Source: Ancylostoma caninum (lineage: Eukaryota > Nematoda > Chromadorea > Rhabditida > Ancylostomatidae). From it: DNA of 64,000 bases. Each line of letters begins with the position of its first letter. The stretch's first letter is position 1. The stretch spans positions 4,901,501-4,965,500 of the forward strand of contig JBAJFG010000002.1 in assembly GCA_037903475.1 (NCBI GenBank), written 5' to 3'. A program made the translations under genes and the position numbers. The notes under the pieces were generated by a model, which did no database searches, was not told where the DNA came from, and saw only the letters and a list, made by a program, of their open reading frames with translations. Positions 23,401-33,998 of this stretch are shown in pieces.

Positions 23401-24635
23401 CGGTTTTGCTCAATAATGAATAAATTTTTATTATAGTTTGTGCTCTAAGAAGAATTGCCCCAAGAGTAGCTGACTCAGGTGGCGCTCTTCCGTTTATTTA
23501 GCACTTATGTGCAGTGGCGGGTAAACTATTGAAGGGACATTGGTAAGGTTATTAACATGCTATATGTTGATATGATTTGCTTTGAAAGACACGACACTCT
23601 GATAACCGTGTAAGATGAATGCAGCCCGAACGGCGTAATGGTTCGAGTAGAAACCCTAGCAGCAACGGTTCCCACCTGCTGCTATCCTCCCCTCGACTGC
23701 TGCTCAAGATTTCATTCTTTTAGCAGCAATTGCTGAGGGATGGCAACAATGGAGGAGAGAATGGCAGCAAACGAGAACCGTTGCTGCGAGGGTTTCTACT
23801 CGAACCATTACGCCGTTCGCGCTGCGTTCGTGCTGCACAGTTACCAGAGTAGAGTTGAGAGTCTTCATTTCTCACAGAAGGCTCTCAGTCAGTATTCTTT
23901 TTTTTATGATGACACCATTCCCACCGACAACAAACGGGAAATCTTTCTCTAATAGAGTCGTGGCTTAGCGGTTTTCTCTTCTTGTTCCTGTACTAAGTTT
24001 TGATGTTTTATCCGTTTGTCTACTCCCTATGTTTCATCGGTTGATCATCTGTCTTATGTAGTCCACCTTGAGTGCAATAAAGATAAAAAGATAAGTGTTG
24101 TAGTTTAGAAACTGAGACACAGCCACTTAAGTCACCTTGGGTAATGATCACTTATTCCGTTGTGTCTTCTGTTTCTACTTAGGAACAAAGTACATTTGTT
24201 GGTCACTTGTTTGTAAAGTATAATAAAAAATAAACGATAAAATTTAATAGGGATGCACCTGGAAAATTGCTCCTCCAGCTTTGTCAGACTCCCTACCTAT
24301 TGCAGTTGTACTCACCTCGTATCGCGCATTGTTTGGGGAAAGAAACTTCATGTCGTCGATGTACCTCTCTTTTAGCCACTGGCCAAGATCATACATTCTC
24401 TTGATACCTTTCTGCAGTTGTTCAGCTGATTAAAATGAAACTGAAGGGAATCTAATTCACGTACATTCGTAAGAGCTCCGAATCCTCTTGGCCAACTGGA
24501 TTCGCCATTTTCATCTTTCGGATACGGAACCGCTCCTGGGGCTACATCACCATGCATCCATAGACCAGTCACAAAAACCAGCTCAGAATGAGCGGTGTGC
24601 AGGGAAATTAGTAAGAATAATAATGTCATTGTCAT
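11469..24635 (-). CDS. Histidine acid phosphatase family protein, probable pseudoenzyme
   Basis: Ten exons join in frame to 396 residues: 24461-24635, 24316-24425, 19107-19185, 18954-19036, 18701-18883, 16312-16445, 12353-12440, 12080-12199, 11696-11824 and 11469-11558. A signal peptide (MTMTLLFLLISLHTAHS) is followed by the family pattern: N-terminal motif, RSTD region, GGWQP.., a long central helical part, LLDTLMKYLLNAA, HDGT, and CELDCPLENF near the end. The tail (ASFLLMAIAIHIAQ) could serve as a membrane or GPI-anchor signal. Family members hydrolyse phosphomonoesters outside the cell or in lysosomes. Here the RHGxRxP motif reads MHGDVAP (residues 27-33) and the RSTDVDRT region reads QSSNVPYT (99-106), so three phosphate-binding arginines are gone while His28 and H285-D286 remain. 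CCATCTTCAG right before the start looks like a trans-splice acceptor. Intron 1 (35 nt) is very short; introns of 5.1, 3.9 and 2.3 kb hold transposons and repeats. Confidence 0.85.
12961..13640 (-). CDS. GIY-YIG endonuclease domain of Penelope-like element (frameshifted)
   Basis: The main frame (12961-13509, 182 codons) contains the core TVYMIKC...KYIGET (residues 79-96), a basic RPLRRRLDEHRR, the catalytic-type E in KIMEARE and N in EPEIN, plus a Cys cluster (C60, C65, C68) as in Penelope endonucleases. All key residues look present. The preceding part (13434-13640, ..NGYRVQIPRSW.., GLTLALPYV) lies in another frame and overlaps the main frame, so a frameshift near 13440-13500 separates them. 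The domain would nick DNA for target-primed reverse transcription. Without the reverse transcriptase the copy cannot be autonomous. Confidence 0.75.
13690..13740 (+). other. Hammerhead-ribozyme-like core in Penelope terminal repeat
   Basis: CTGACGA (13698-13704) and GAAA (13719-13722) enclose a hairpin GGCA..TGCC, matching the CUGANGA - stem II - GAAA core of hammerhead ribozymes known from Penelope-like elements. The first base pair of stem II (A opposite C) is not ideal, and I could not fix stems I and III or the cleavage site. An identical inverted copy lies in the left repeat (about 12687-12711, minus strand). Confidence 0.4.
13850..13929 (-). mobile_element. hAT-type MITE, solitary end
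   Basis: On the minus strand it begins CAGTGGCGGACGCAG and runs into a G-rich tract (AAAGTGGGCG, then GGGGG), the same terminus as in the elements at 30689 and 58527. The other end is missing, so this is a truncated copy lying next to the Penelope-like element. Confidence 0.65.
14452..15088. mobile_element. Non-autonomous TIR element, GC-rich
   Basis: Imperfect inverted ends of about 36 bp (CTCAGACATTCGGG at 14452, then GTCCCGCC; complement at 15055-15088) bound 637 bp. Inside are at least four diverged copies of GGAGACCGnATTTTGTCCnGAC (14576, 14622, 14665, 15020). The GC content stands out from the neighbourhood. Immediately to the right is a two-copy repeat CCTGATCGATCCTG (15137, 15170). 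No transposase and no clear target duplication. Confidence 0.6.
15525..15820 (+). CDS. Possible nested exon pair, unknown protein
   Basis: Inside an intron of the minus-strand phosphatase-like gene, two plus-strand segments join in frame across a 37-nt intron (15612-15648, GTATGT..TTCTTCTACAG). The first reads ENCCVCRDFWTLVCPISTKI, the second DNEGFKEDLFWLRTYKND and on past GPECVEITW. The residue composition looks protein-like, but neither a start nor a clear end was found and no family is recognised. It could be a transposon remnant or chance. Confidence 0.25.
16800..17330. repeat. Tandem satellite, about 120-bp unit, four copies
   Basis: Landmarks recur about every 120 bp: GTTGTCnnnTC..TTCAGCA (16858, 16978, 17097, 17218), followed by AAAACCCCAGTGG in most copies and by ATCAATAAAATCAATAAnT. 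Copies are clearly diverged. The array lies in the phosphatase-like gene intron 16446-18700. Confidence 0.8.
21534..22796 (-). mobile_element. Mariner transposon, decayed full-length copy
   Basis: Perfect 31-bp inverted repeats starting TTAGGTTGGTGCAAAAATAA (21534-21564 and 22766-22796) are flanked by TA on both sides. The 1263-bp length is right for a complete mariner. The minus strand encodes recognisable but broken transposase segments: an N-terminal part with FGEG and VMTIIEEHPSKTT (helix-turn-helix region, about 22390-22560), then a late LTDYHFPENL-type segment (around 21770-21800) holding the D of the catalytic triad, then a C-terminal ALRKFVDSR-like part. Stops and frameshifts between them make it inactive. 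The intact ends contrast with the decayed coding part. Confidence 0.85.
23592..23851. repeat. Palindromic foldback element
   Basis: Two arms of about 110 bp are inverted copies, with CGAACGGCGTAATGGTTCGA then GTAGAAACCCT at 23628 and its complement ending near 23822. Outer parts are weaker (CTCTGnTAACnGTG). The centre holds CAGCAATTGCTG. A palindromic MITE in the 5.1-kb intron of the phosphatase-like gene. Confidence 0.75.
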
Positions 24636-24671
24636 GCCCTGAAGATGGATAGTTAGGTGAGTTATGTGTCA

Positions 24672-25564
24672 GGAATGTCTCCGGCCTGTTATACCAACCA
24701 AACCCATCCCATCTGAAAATTGGTCATAAAGATTTGAGGAAATACAATGTACAGACACCTATAGAGAGGAAATATCAACAGAGAGTTTTCCCGGAGCTGA
24801 AGCTTTAGACACCGCATGAACGAACGAATGACGGATCTCACCTTGGTACTTGACCTGAATTTCTCTGTGCAATTTTCTTGTAACTTGAAACAACTCCGGG
24901 AATCCTCGGTCTTCGAAAGTCCGGAGCAAAAACTCTGAGAACTGTCCGCTCATGACGAGATAATTGATCATTCGTCCAGTTTTGAGTGAATGTTTTCCTT
25001 CTTAGAAGTTCTGTTTATCGTATTATGAAAAGGGAAACCTGCTACTTTGTCTTCTCCTTTGAGTCTCTGTAGAGCCGAACGCACGTCTGTTGAGAAAGGA
25101 CTGCAGAGGATGGAAGTACAGGAGCTATATTTCACATTGCAAAACAGCTTCACATACGAATTCCGCAAATCTCTCATGTCAACTAGTGATCATAAAATGC
25201 CTAACAGGTTGATATTCAGACCCATTTATTGTGTCAGGCGGCCAACGTTTCGACACAACGTCGTTGTTTGTTGCCTGGTGCATTTCTATTCACGATTTGT
25301 ACCATCAAACGTCTCATCCATTCTTGGCTAGCATCCGGCATTGGCCCAGACTCACAGAGGAAAACCACTCAACAGCACACGGCCAACCTTATGCTATTTT
25401 TTTCCACTTATGTTAGCCTCACCTCAGAGTCGTCTGAGTAATTTTTAATCCAAGTTGGGATGTCTGCAGGCCATTGACCGCGCCACTCGGTATCATACCG
25501 CTCAAACGCATATGTTCCACGTACTTTCACATCATTTCTGGGACCGTTGTAACTTGTCAGGTAG
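24672..25564 (-). CDS. Unrecognised gene upstream of the phosphatase-like gene
   Basis: Exon 25423-25564 (acceptor GTTTTTAG, donor GTGAGG) reads YLTSYNGPRNDVKVRGTYAF and on through WRGQWPADIPTWI, a composition that looks strongly coding. A second segment (about 24840-24946) reads MSGQFSEFLLRTFEDRGF and on to REIQVKYQ before a GTGAGA donor. A possible last piece after AATTTTCAG (24715) would end at a TGA near 24672. The link between first and second segment is not established. If all belong together, the gene would end only about 40 bp before the phosphatase-like start codon on the same strand. Family unknown. Confidence 0.35.
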
Positions 25565-28500
25565 CTAAAAACCACTGGGACCAACAAGCTAAAAGGTGCT
25601 CAACTTGTCAAGAGTAGCTCTGCGCCCTCCACGTAGGATTTCACCTATGCCGAATCGGTTCTGAACCGCTTGCAAAGGACATTGCAGAATTCACTACTCA
25701 TCTCACGCTTATGTTCCCTAAGCCACCGTGTGCTCTAATCTGCGTTGGATCCTGCAATGAGCTTCAATTCCAATTTGTAGATCGAATTTTAAGCTCTTCA
25801 TACAAGTCTTTGATTGATCCATTGCCCACTTCATAATGTATATATGTCAACTCGAATGAACTAATTAATAAATCCTATTAAATTATTTGACGATGAACGA
25901 AGATGTTTGGTAGGAATGGAAACCTGAACCCTTTGCATGAAAAGGTACATAGATCGGTGATGTTTCTCTGTGCAAGAGGTTGTAAAGAATATTAAGCGCT
26001 GAAGTAGTAAAAAATTTAACGAACAAAAGTTATCAAACTGTTCCACACTAGTTATGGGAAGGGACTGGGAGCATGGTCACAGGTATGCTGTTGAATAATG
26101 TGTTTATGTAAAAAAAATCCAAAAAAGACCAACAGTAGCAGTGGTCTGAGATTATTCAATAAAAAGTGAAGGACGCAAATGTGAAGCGAGCACCAGTTAG
26201 AAGAACCACTGGACGCATCTCCGCAGTTCCGCCCTCGACTCGAGGACCGACTTTTTTCCACATCGCGGCTGGTCTTTAACACCCATAAAAACAATTTGAG
26301 GTGTAGAACCCAGGACAGTTCGGATGTGACTTTTCTATGGATAACAGGAATTTAACTGCGGGCTGCTCCTATTCAGTGCGCGCCATGCAGGCCAGCTATT
26401 GTGACCATATTGAAAAGAGAACTACGAAAACTTCTGAGAAATCAAACGACTTCCACAAGTTTATCAATTTGATAGTGTACCATTGAAATGTCATGCAATA
26501 AGTTGCAGCAAATGAGACTTTTTATTTACTTATTTATTTATTTCTTATTACGAATGCTTAAGGCATAGCGCTATAAAATTACACACAAGAGAAAAAATAC
26601 AAATCAAGGTTGAACAACATCATATACAACGTTTCGAGATCCCTACATATGACATCTTTAACATCTCTAGTTAAGCTAGGTAAGAAACCTCCTGAAGATA
26701 TAGTTGGTTTCAAAACATTAAAATCTCTCATACTTGTGCAACACCCCCAAAAATCGGTAGCCCTCGCAGCGGTGAAAACAAATTTGCAGACATTACCTTT
26801 CTATTCTGCCTTTAGACAGATATACCAAGTTTTCAATGCTGATAGGGTCGCAGAAATGTAAGCGACTACCTCTTGGGGACTATCAAAGGCGCACACCAGA
26901 TCAAAAGAGGAAACCATATTCTATATTGCTCTGTTTATAATTGAGCCCTTGCAGCTACTGCCGTAGTTTTGTCCATACCTGAAAAAGGAGGTTGTGATAA
27001 AATTTGGAAGAAAAATATCCGCACAAAAAAGTGTTGCAACTCATCCATTTACATGCAGCGGTATGTGTCGCCCACGAATTCTCGCACGGTTTTAACTGAA
27101 CTCTCTTGATTCTCTTTCTATCCGCCAAGAAAGAGAGGGCGCCCATGGGCGGCGGTCGGCGCCCATTATTATTTGGCGGCGGACCCCACCGGAGTTTAGT
27201 ACGTGTGACCGCGACAATCCACGGGCTATTTAATGAGAGTCAATGAAAACATGCAAATGCAGAAAATTCAAAAAAAGTTTCATACTTGTTCCATTTTAGT
27301 AGAGAAGATAAGCAACTAATGCGAATCATGATTTGAGCTCTGGCCTTCTTTAAATAAATGATTTGCTCGTCATGATTTGGATGCTATAACAACTATTCCC
27401 GTTTCCTGGATTCATTAGTAATGCTTTCTTGGTCTCTAAGAAGACTGCTATCGTTGTACTGGTTCTTGGTGGGTGTGGGAACATTATGCTCTCCTAGGAA
27501 CTTTCATGTAAATAACGGACACGGTGTATCGGCACTACTCAATTTTTATGCTTGAAATTCATGTAGGAAGTTTTTTTTTTTCGATGCTTCTTCAGGGTCG
27601 CTTTTTGATATGCTGTCAATTGTAAACAACCATCGTATCCATTTTTTAAAGTTAAGGTAAGTGCATGATAAACACGTCACCACACAGAGTTTTCTACTAA
27701 AGATCGAGCTATTGTAACTTAAAAAAGGGATTATACAACATAATGAGATCACGACTATTATTTACTGTAGTTGACAGGATTGACTCATGATTGACATACT
27801 TTTGACATAGGCCACAATTACAAGAGAGTGAATATCGCCCTGCTCAAGCGTATTCTTTCCACAGTACACGTCTCATCTCCGGGACATGACAGGCAGCTAA
27901 AAAATTCCCACGGTCAACAAGCTAGAACGTCTGTGTTTTCTTTTCGAGAGCACCTGTTGTTTTTTCAAGTAATTTTACTTCGAGTATTGTCGCTCTGTGG
28001 TTCAATTTTTTCACAAGGGGAGTGCACAAACTCAGGCTGCCATCCCAGGACGAGACCTGTATGATTAGAATGCCTATGCAACATGATGTTACAGACCGTA
28101 CTTGAAAACTGCTAAATGCTTTAAAGAAGCTCAGAATTACCAGAAAAAATCGAGAAATATTGCCGATTTCGACAGGAAAATGGCAGATGATGCTGATGTT
28201 CATACAAGATGATGTTGATAGTCGTGATCAGAGTATGAATTTATCCCTATGCACAAAAACAAAGGGAGATATTGTGAGAGCCCTTAACTACCCTATGTCC
28301 ACTGATGCGTTCTAACTGTGAGCCCTACACGTGCACTGCTCTGAGTTGTGCCCGTGCGAAAAAAAACTGACGTAACTGCTGATGCAGACAAGATTCGGGG
28401 TAGGCAAAAACTCTGATCTGAAATCAGCGTCGCGAGTTGCACAAGGCAGTCCATAATTCGTTACGGAAGGAACGGAAGCACGCCATACTGCCGGTGTATC

Positions 28501-28790
28501 CTTCCCTTATCAGCATGGGTGAAGGTCATTGGTATGGAACACTGGGTTTCTGCAAGGCATTTAGCAGATTCCAAGTATAGCGTCCAACATCACGTTGGCA
28601 TGCTCTCTAACAATATGAGTCCCATTTAGCAGCTTAATTAAGTGTTCTTCCCTTGCCAGTGGAAACGCCACTTTTTCCCCTACGCTATGTAGCGTACGTG
28701 TCGCAGAGATCGTCAGCAATAAAGAACCTGGGAAGTGACCTTCTAAGCTTCCCATGGTTCCCTTCTATGAGAACTTCATTCTGCAAATGA
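25565..28790. other. Intergenic region
   Basis: Mostly AT-rich without a supported gene. A TTTATTTATTTATTT tract lies at about 26525. A small GC-rich patch at 27130-27200 contains GCGCCCATGGGCGG. A minus-strand frame at 28561-28700 (SVGEKVAFPLAREEHLIKLL, stop at 28561) could be an exon, but flanking exons were not found. Confidence 0.35.
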
Positions 28791-28794
28791 CAAC

Positions 28795-28932
28795 ACTCGT
28801 CGATTTTTTTGGAAGTTCCGCGGAAGTTCCGTGGAACATCCGAATGTAGACGTAGAGAAGAAAGTAGATTCGGAACTCCCGCGGAGCTCGACACTTTGTG
28901 GAGCTTCCGCGGAGCTTCGAGAAAAAAAGAAT
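28795..28932. repeat. Foldback with TTCCGCGGAA motifs
   Basis: Two inverted arms meet at about 28860. The left has GGAAGTTCCGCGGAAGTTCC; the right has GGAGCTTCCGCGGAGCTTC. Similar CGCGGAACTTTCGCGGAGC words recur at 29448-29510, so the region 28795-29520 may be one larger element. Confidence 0.55.
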
Positions 28933-29997
28933 GATCCAGCAAACTAACATATCAAATGGCATGTTTCATCCGATGTTTATAGTGCTGTGTTCTTGCTAGA
29001 TTTCAGCTAGCCATATAAGAAGCCGGGTAGAATACGTTTTTCCGCAATTTATCCTTCGAAATTTACTTACCCGAATAATGACATCCGTAATGTCGAATTT
29101 TGAGTGAAGCTCGTGTTAGATAAGTGTATCCCTGAGATTATTCCCACAAATACGGGAATGTGACAGATTTTCACCAAAGGAATCTTTCCATGGTATCATT
29201 GAAGTTGAAGCCTGACGCAGACAAGTAGCACAGTCAGAGGGCGAATCTTGAGGCTCATCTTCAGAAGACGAAGGTAGAAGTGGTGTTACTAGTGTTACGT
29301 GGTGGAACGACTTTTGGTGGTGTTCATGATCCTACATTTTTGGTATAGGGACGCGTGGAGGTTTATTCCTCCATATTGGTCAATTTTACATCATTACTCG
29401 AGTTACGGCTGTCTCCATAATGCGCGACTTACCACCATTTTTCGATCGCGGAACTTTCGCGGAGCTGGTTGGAAACTTCCGTCGGGTCACCCGCGGAATT
29501 TCCGAAAGGTTGGCTGGGCTATTGCATGCTTACTGATCATTGTGTTAGTGATCGCTCGATTATTACCTGCCCATTTCTTTAACAGACTGCAAACTTTTTT
29601 TACGATGCCTTCTCTCAAACACACGGAAAAAGATCTGCAGGTGAGTGCTGCATCGAAACATGTCAGTGGGATATCCGGTGGTATTCCAGGAAGGTCAGCC
29701 GCAAAGTTGAAGAGGTGCTCGACCCAGGAACAAAACATGAGGACTCGTCAATGGGAAAAAACAGCACCAGGAAGGGGGAACAACTATGATAAGACTATCC
29801 TTGAAATCATCAAAGGATGAGATCCACCAGCACTCATAAAAGTGAAGGGTTTATGTAGAAAAACTAATTGAATGAGCGAAGAATTGACCTATCTACAAAT
29901 TGAGCGCAGAACTGCTACCCCGAAGTAAGTATCGAAGTGTAGAATGAAGAATATGAAAGCTCTAATAAAAGATTCATTCAGTTTGGGAACATACAGA

Positions 29998-30138
29998 GAA
30001 CTCCAAACGGACGCAGTCAAGAGTCAGGACCGCGGCGCGGCTCTGTTGGGCAGAGTCTCGGCATAGTGTGCGCCTGCGTCTCTGCCCATGAGAGCCGCGC
30101 CGCGGTCTCGACTCTTGTTCACGTACGTTTGGAGTTTC
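29998..30138. repeat. Inverted repeat (foldback), about 60-bp arms
   Basis: AAGAGTCnnGACCGCGGCGC then GGCTCT in the left arm is complemented in the right arm. Outer ends share ACTCCAAACG. The arms are separated by a short loop around 30065. Confidence 0.8.
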
Positions 30139-30688
30139 CTATCGGTACAACATTTATCACTATTGCTGTTTAAAAAAACAAAAAGCTTTGTACAATGGAT
30201 AGTATTATAAAATATGGCGTAATATTAAAGCTTTGACGCAGTGCTTGAAAAACTACTCTATTTTCTCATGCAGAACGCAGGAAGTGTCGCCAAACCCAAT
30301 CCAATTCATTCAAAATGCTTACTTCAACTATTTCACATCCCAGTGAAGGAGAGAGTTTTTACCTTGGAAACCGCTCAGATGTAGTGGAATGAAGGTGAGA
30401 AGTAGCAGCTAGCCGAAATCAGCCCCGTCCTCGCGTGCTTTCGACGCGAACGTGAACCGCAGCATGCTGTATCGTTTTTGATCCAGGGTGTTTTTTTTTT
30501 CAACTCGATCCTATTTTACATAAACCGTTTGCTACGTTCTATTCTAACCGCATTTTACAAGCGAATACAAATAAGTACAAGCGAATGGCTTTAGCCGTTT
30601 GGACAACTAAAAGTGTCCAGCGGTATTTGTTTGTCGTATTTAGATGTGTGTAATCGTGCCCAACGACGTTTTCATCATGCATAACCAG

Positions 30689-31339
30689 CAGTGACGGACG
30701 CAGAAAGTGGGCGTGAGGGGGGAGGGGGGGGGGGCGTGGGAAAAAAAGTAGGGTCTCGGCTGTTTTGGGGACCCGGACGGAAAATAAAATTAATAAAGAC
30801 ATTAATTATAATAATAAATAATTAATAAAAATGATATTAAAGGCAGAGGGGCACCTTGTTCTGTCTGTTGGATTTACCAACATATCTTAGACCTTCTCTG
30901 TCTGTTGGATTTACCAACATATCTTAGACATTTATAGAAATTCGGAGCCCGGAGGCGGATCGCTCCAAGCTGTGCTGGCTGCCTGCCACGGCTGCCGCGT
31001 CGGTCAACGAGTCTCGGCGTGTCCAATCGATAAGATCAACGTCTTCACATGTCAACTCGGGTTGGCAAACTGTTACCGACCCCGTCCTGGGATACGGGTT
31101 TGTAGACCATTCTGAGACAATTTATGTATACCGTTGGAACCATCGCGCCGAGTAGATGCAGAATCTGCTGTTAGCTGAACTACGAAAATAAGGTGGACCC
31201 CTGCCTTTAAAAATAATATTAAAAATGAACAATTAAAAATAAGCTGATTCAAGATTTTTGTTTGTATTGTAAAGTAAATCCGAAAATTTGCCGACCCATT
31301 TTCGGGGGGGGGGGCGCCCCCCTCCTGCGTCCGCCATGG
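30689..31339 (+). mobile_element. hAT-type MITE, long copy
   Basis: Begins CAGTGACGGACGCAG and ends CTGCGTCCGCCATGG. The 8-bp direct repeat ATAACCAG flanks both sides (30681-30688, 31340-31347). The terminus and target-duplication length match the hAT superfamily. Inside, a segment with CTGTTGGATTTACCAACATA is duplicated head to tail (about 30860-30930). A long G tract lies inside each end. Closely related to the 282-bp element at 58527. Confidence 0.8.
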
Positions 31340-32054
31340 ATAACCAGGGTAGGGCTTGATTTCCCTGCAGTTTGAGAACAATGCCTAACTTATTCATACT
31401 TCTGTTCTAGCCCTAAGGTATTCACAAAATGCAGCATAATTGTAGTTATTGTACAACAGTGATCTACACTTATAGTGAGCGTCATTACTGCGTTTTCCGC
31501 TAACTCGAGCAATTAGGAAAAGAAAAAGTTGTGCATTACTTGCAGAAAACAGGAAAATCACGCCCTACCGTAATTATACATGTCCGAACACGTCGTTGGA
31601 CACCTTTTGTTGTCCAAATGGCTAAAGCCCCAGCGAATAATGAAGCCGAATACCCCCGCAGGGGAAGTTTGCACCGTCGTCAACAATTACTAAATAGAAC
31701 ATGAAATTATTACTAGAATTCTATCATACAGATTGCGGGAAAAATGATGCCGCGTTCTCCAGTTTAGTTCAGCTACAACTCAGTGGAGTCACCCTCGGCC
31801 CTGACGGCGGTGCATTTTCGATATCGCCAGCAGACTTCGGCAAAGACTTGACTCAAGACAAGCAGGGCTTTGTAAGCGATGAGGTCAGCAAAAGGGACTT
31901 CGTACCTGGGACTTGAACCTTGGTTGAATAATCATCCACTTCTTTGGAAATAAGAGCAAAGAACGGAGATTGAACCTAAGAATTTTTCTTTCATTAATTC
32001 TATTAATTCTCACTTGAATGAGAGTAAAATTAATATTTGTTCTAGAAATTACAC

Positions 32055-32860
32055 TTTAAAAAAGTACCCAGCAGTACCCACAGCATCGCTGGTACTGAAC
32101 GGATCCTGCTCAAATTTCACAGTAAGACTACGAATGCTACTACTCCTACTGTCGTAGAAAATTGGAACCAATTGATTTTGGTAAGAGTTTGTAGGGTTAT
32201 CATGCGGAAATTCTGCCAAAAGCACTGCTTCCAGCGCTTACAAAAGGACAGGTTCTACACGGATATTTCTGGAAACAAGTACATGACTGCAAATGGCAAT
32301 GTACTACCTTACTCTGGAAAATAATTTAATTCAATTGATTTTGGTAGGAGTTACACCTAAAAAAGTACCTTGCAGTACTCACAGCACTGTTGGTACTGAA
32401 CGGAACCTGCTCGAACTTTGTAGTAAGATTACGAGTACGACTGTAGCACCAGCCGCCAGAGGAAATCGGAATTGTTTGATTTTGAAACGAGTTTGACCGG
32501 TTATCATGCGAAAATTCTGCTACAGCACTGCTGTCAGCACTCATAAAAGGACAGGTTCTGCACGGATCCGCCTGGAAATGGGCATATAGCTGCAACTGGC
32601 AATGCTCTATCCAAATCCAAAAAAGAATTGGATTCAATTGATTTTGGTAGGAGTTATAGGTGAAAAAGTACCTCGCAGTACCCACAGCACCGTTGGTACT
32701 GAATGGATCCTGTTCAAACTTTGTGGTGAGATTTCGAGTACGACTCTTCTGCCAACTGCCAGAGGAAATTGGAATTATTTGATTTTGAAAGGAGATATAG
32801 CTCAGGAATTCTCTGAACCCTAAATTTACCCTAAAAGTTAGGGTTCAGCACCGGTCCAGA
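32055..32860. repeat. Tandem repeat, about 300-bp unit, three copies
   Basis: The word AAAAAGTACC followed by GCAGTAC, CACAGCA and GGTACTGAA recurs near 32060, 32360 and 32662, a period of about 301 bp. CAATTGATTTTGGTAGGAGT closes each unit. Because the period is close to a multiple of three, frames stay open on both strands. Fainter copies continue to about 33070. A hairpin (CTGAACCCTAA..TTAGGGTTCAG) lies at 32811-32850. Confidence 0.8.
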
Positions 32861-33998
32861 GAATTTTCGTCAAACAACTTCCCCTAAAATCAAATATTTC
32901 CAATTGTACTGGAGCGGTTAGCTAGAGGAGAGGCTGCTCGTTCCAGTAAGTGATAAAGTTGCCTCGTTTATTCAGTTGCAGCTGAAAAAAATAGCTAAAA
33001 AACAGTCTTCAACACCACTTGGACACAATTTCTTCAAATAACTTCTTCTAAAATCAATTATTTCCAATTTTATTCGCATTGTTGTATTCAAGAAATATTG
33101 CTCTATCAAACTAGTGGCAGAAGCCTCCAAAATCTCCATCCCTTCTCAAATTTCAGCTGGAAATTCAATAATTATTTGACGGTGCCACCGCCAGTGTACT
33201 TGTTAATACTTGTTAACACGTGTGGACATGTCGATCTGCGTTGAAAACAAAAAACCAAGGTTCTTCGCAGAAACTTGTTCTAGCCTGTTTACAATAGGGG
33301 CTTCGTAGATTCTTGGCTAGGTCAAAGGGGGCTTCGTAATTTTTTCTGCTCGAGCTAAGCTTGTGCCGAACTCTGATCGCCAGCCATCCCCCACATTCAA
33401 TGAACTGTTATAAACCCGTTCAATGAACTTTTTTGGCTCCATTTCTTGTGGTGTTCCTTAAGGTCTCGACACTAAGTCCCAGCTCTAAACCCAAGCGCTG
33501 AGCCATCCGAGTGTTATATGGGGACCGAACCCAATACATAGATGAAGGAACGATACCAACCAGCACCACAATACGCGGTTACGATCTGATTGCTGTGTGA
33601 TCTTCTGGTGTACCTCCTAATGGTCTTTACCCACTCCCCCCCCCTCTTTTTTTTGCGGGCGTTTACATGACATCGCTGTACTTCTTGCAGTGAACTGCAA
33701 GGTTAATTCATTGACGACTGCACCCTTTTTCGCGCTTTTCCACATTTTCTCAACTTCTGGATGATTTTTCTGCTTCGAAGTTTTTATCAAAACTTCAACG
33801 TAGAATCTTGAAATCATATTCACAAAAATTATTTCGGCACCATCTAAGAAAACTGAGGTTCAGCAATCTCTCAAACTTAACAATGCCAGAAACGGCGCGG
33901 CTCAGCAGTGCCTTGTGGTCCTAAATGGGTGGTGAGTAGTGTAGAAAAACAGCATGGGATAAGTGTCACAATTTATAGAATATCTGTTCCATTCTCCT

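Noticed and set aside
31880..31925. tRNA-like word (complement of GGTTCAAGTCCCAGG)
   Set aside because: The sequence around it does not fold into an acceptor stem and cloverleaf.
33470..33540. tRNA-like words (GGGTTCGGTCCCC and GGATGGCTCAGCG on the minus strand)
   Set aside because: The B-box-like word precedes the A-box-like word, the wrong order for a tRNA gene. At most a scrambled SINE remnant.
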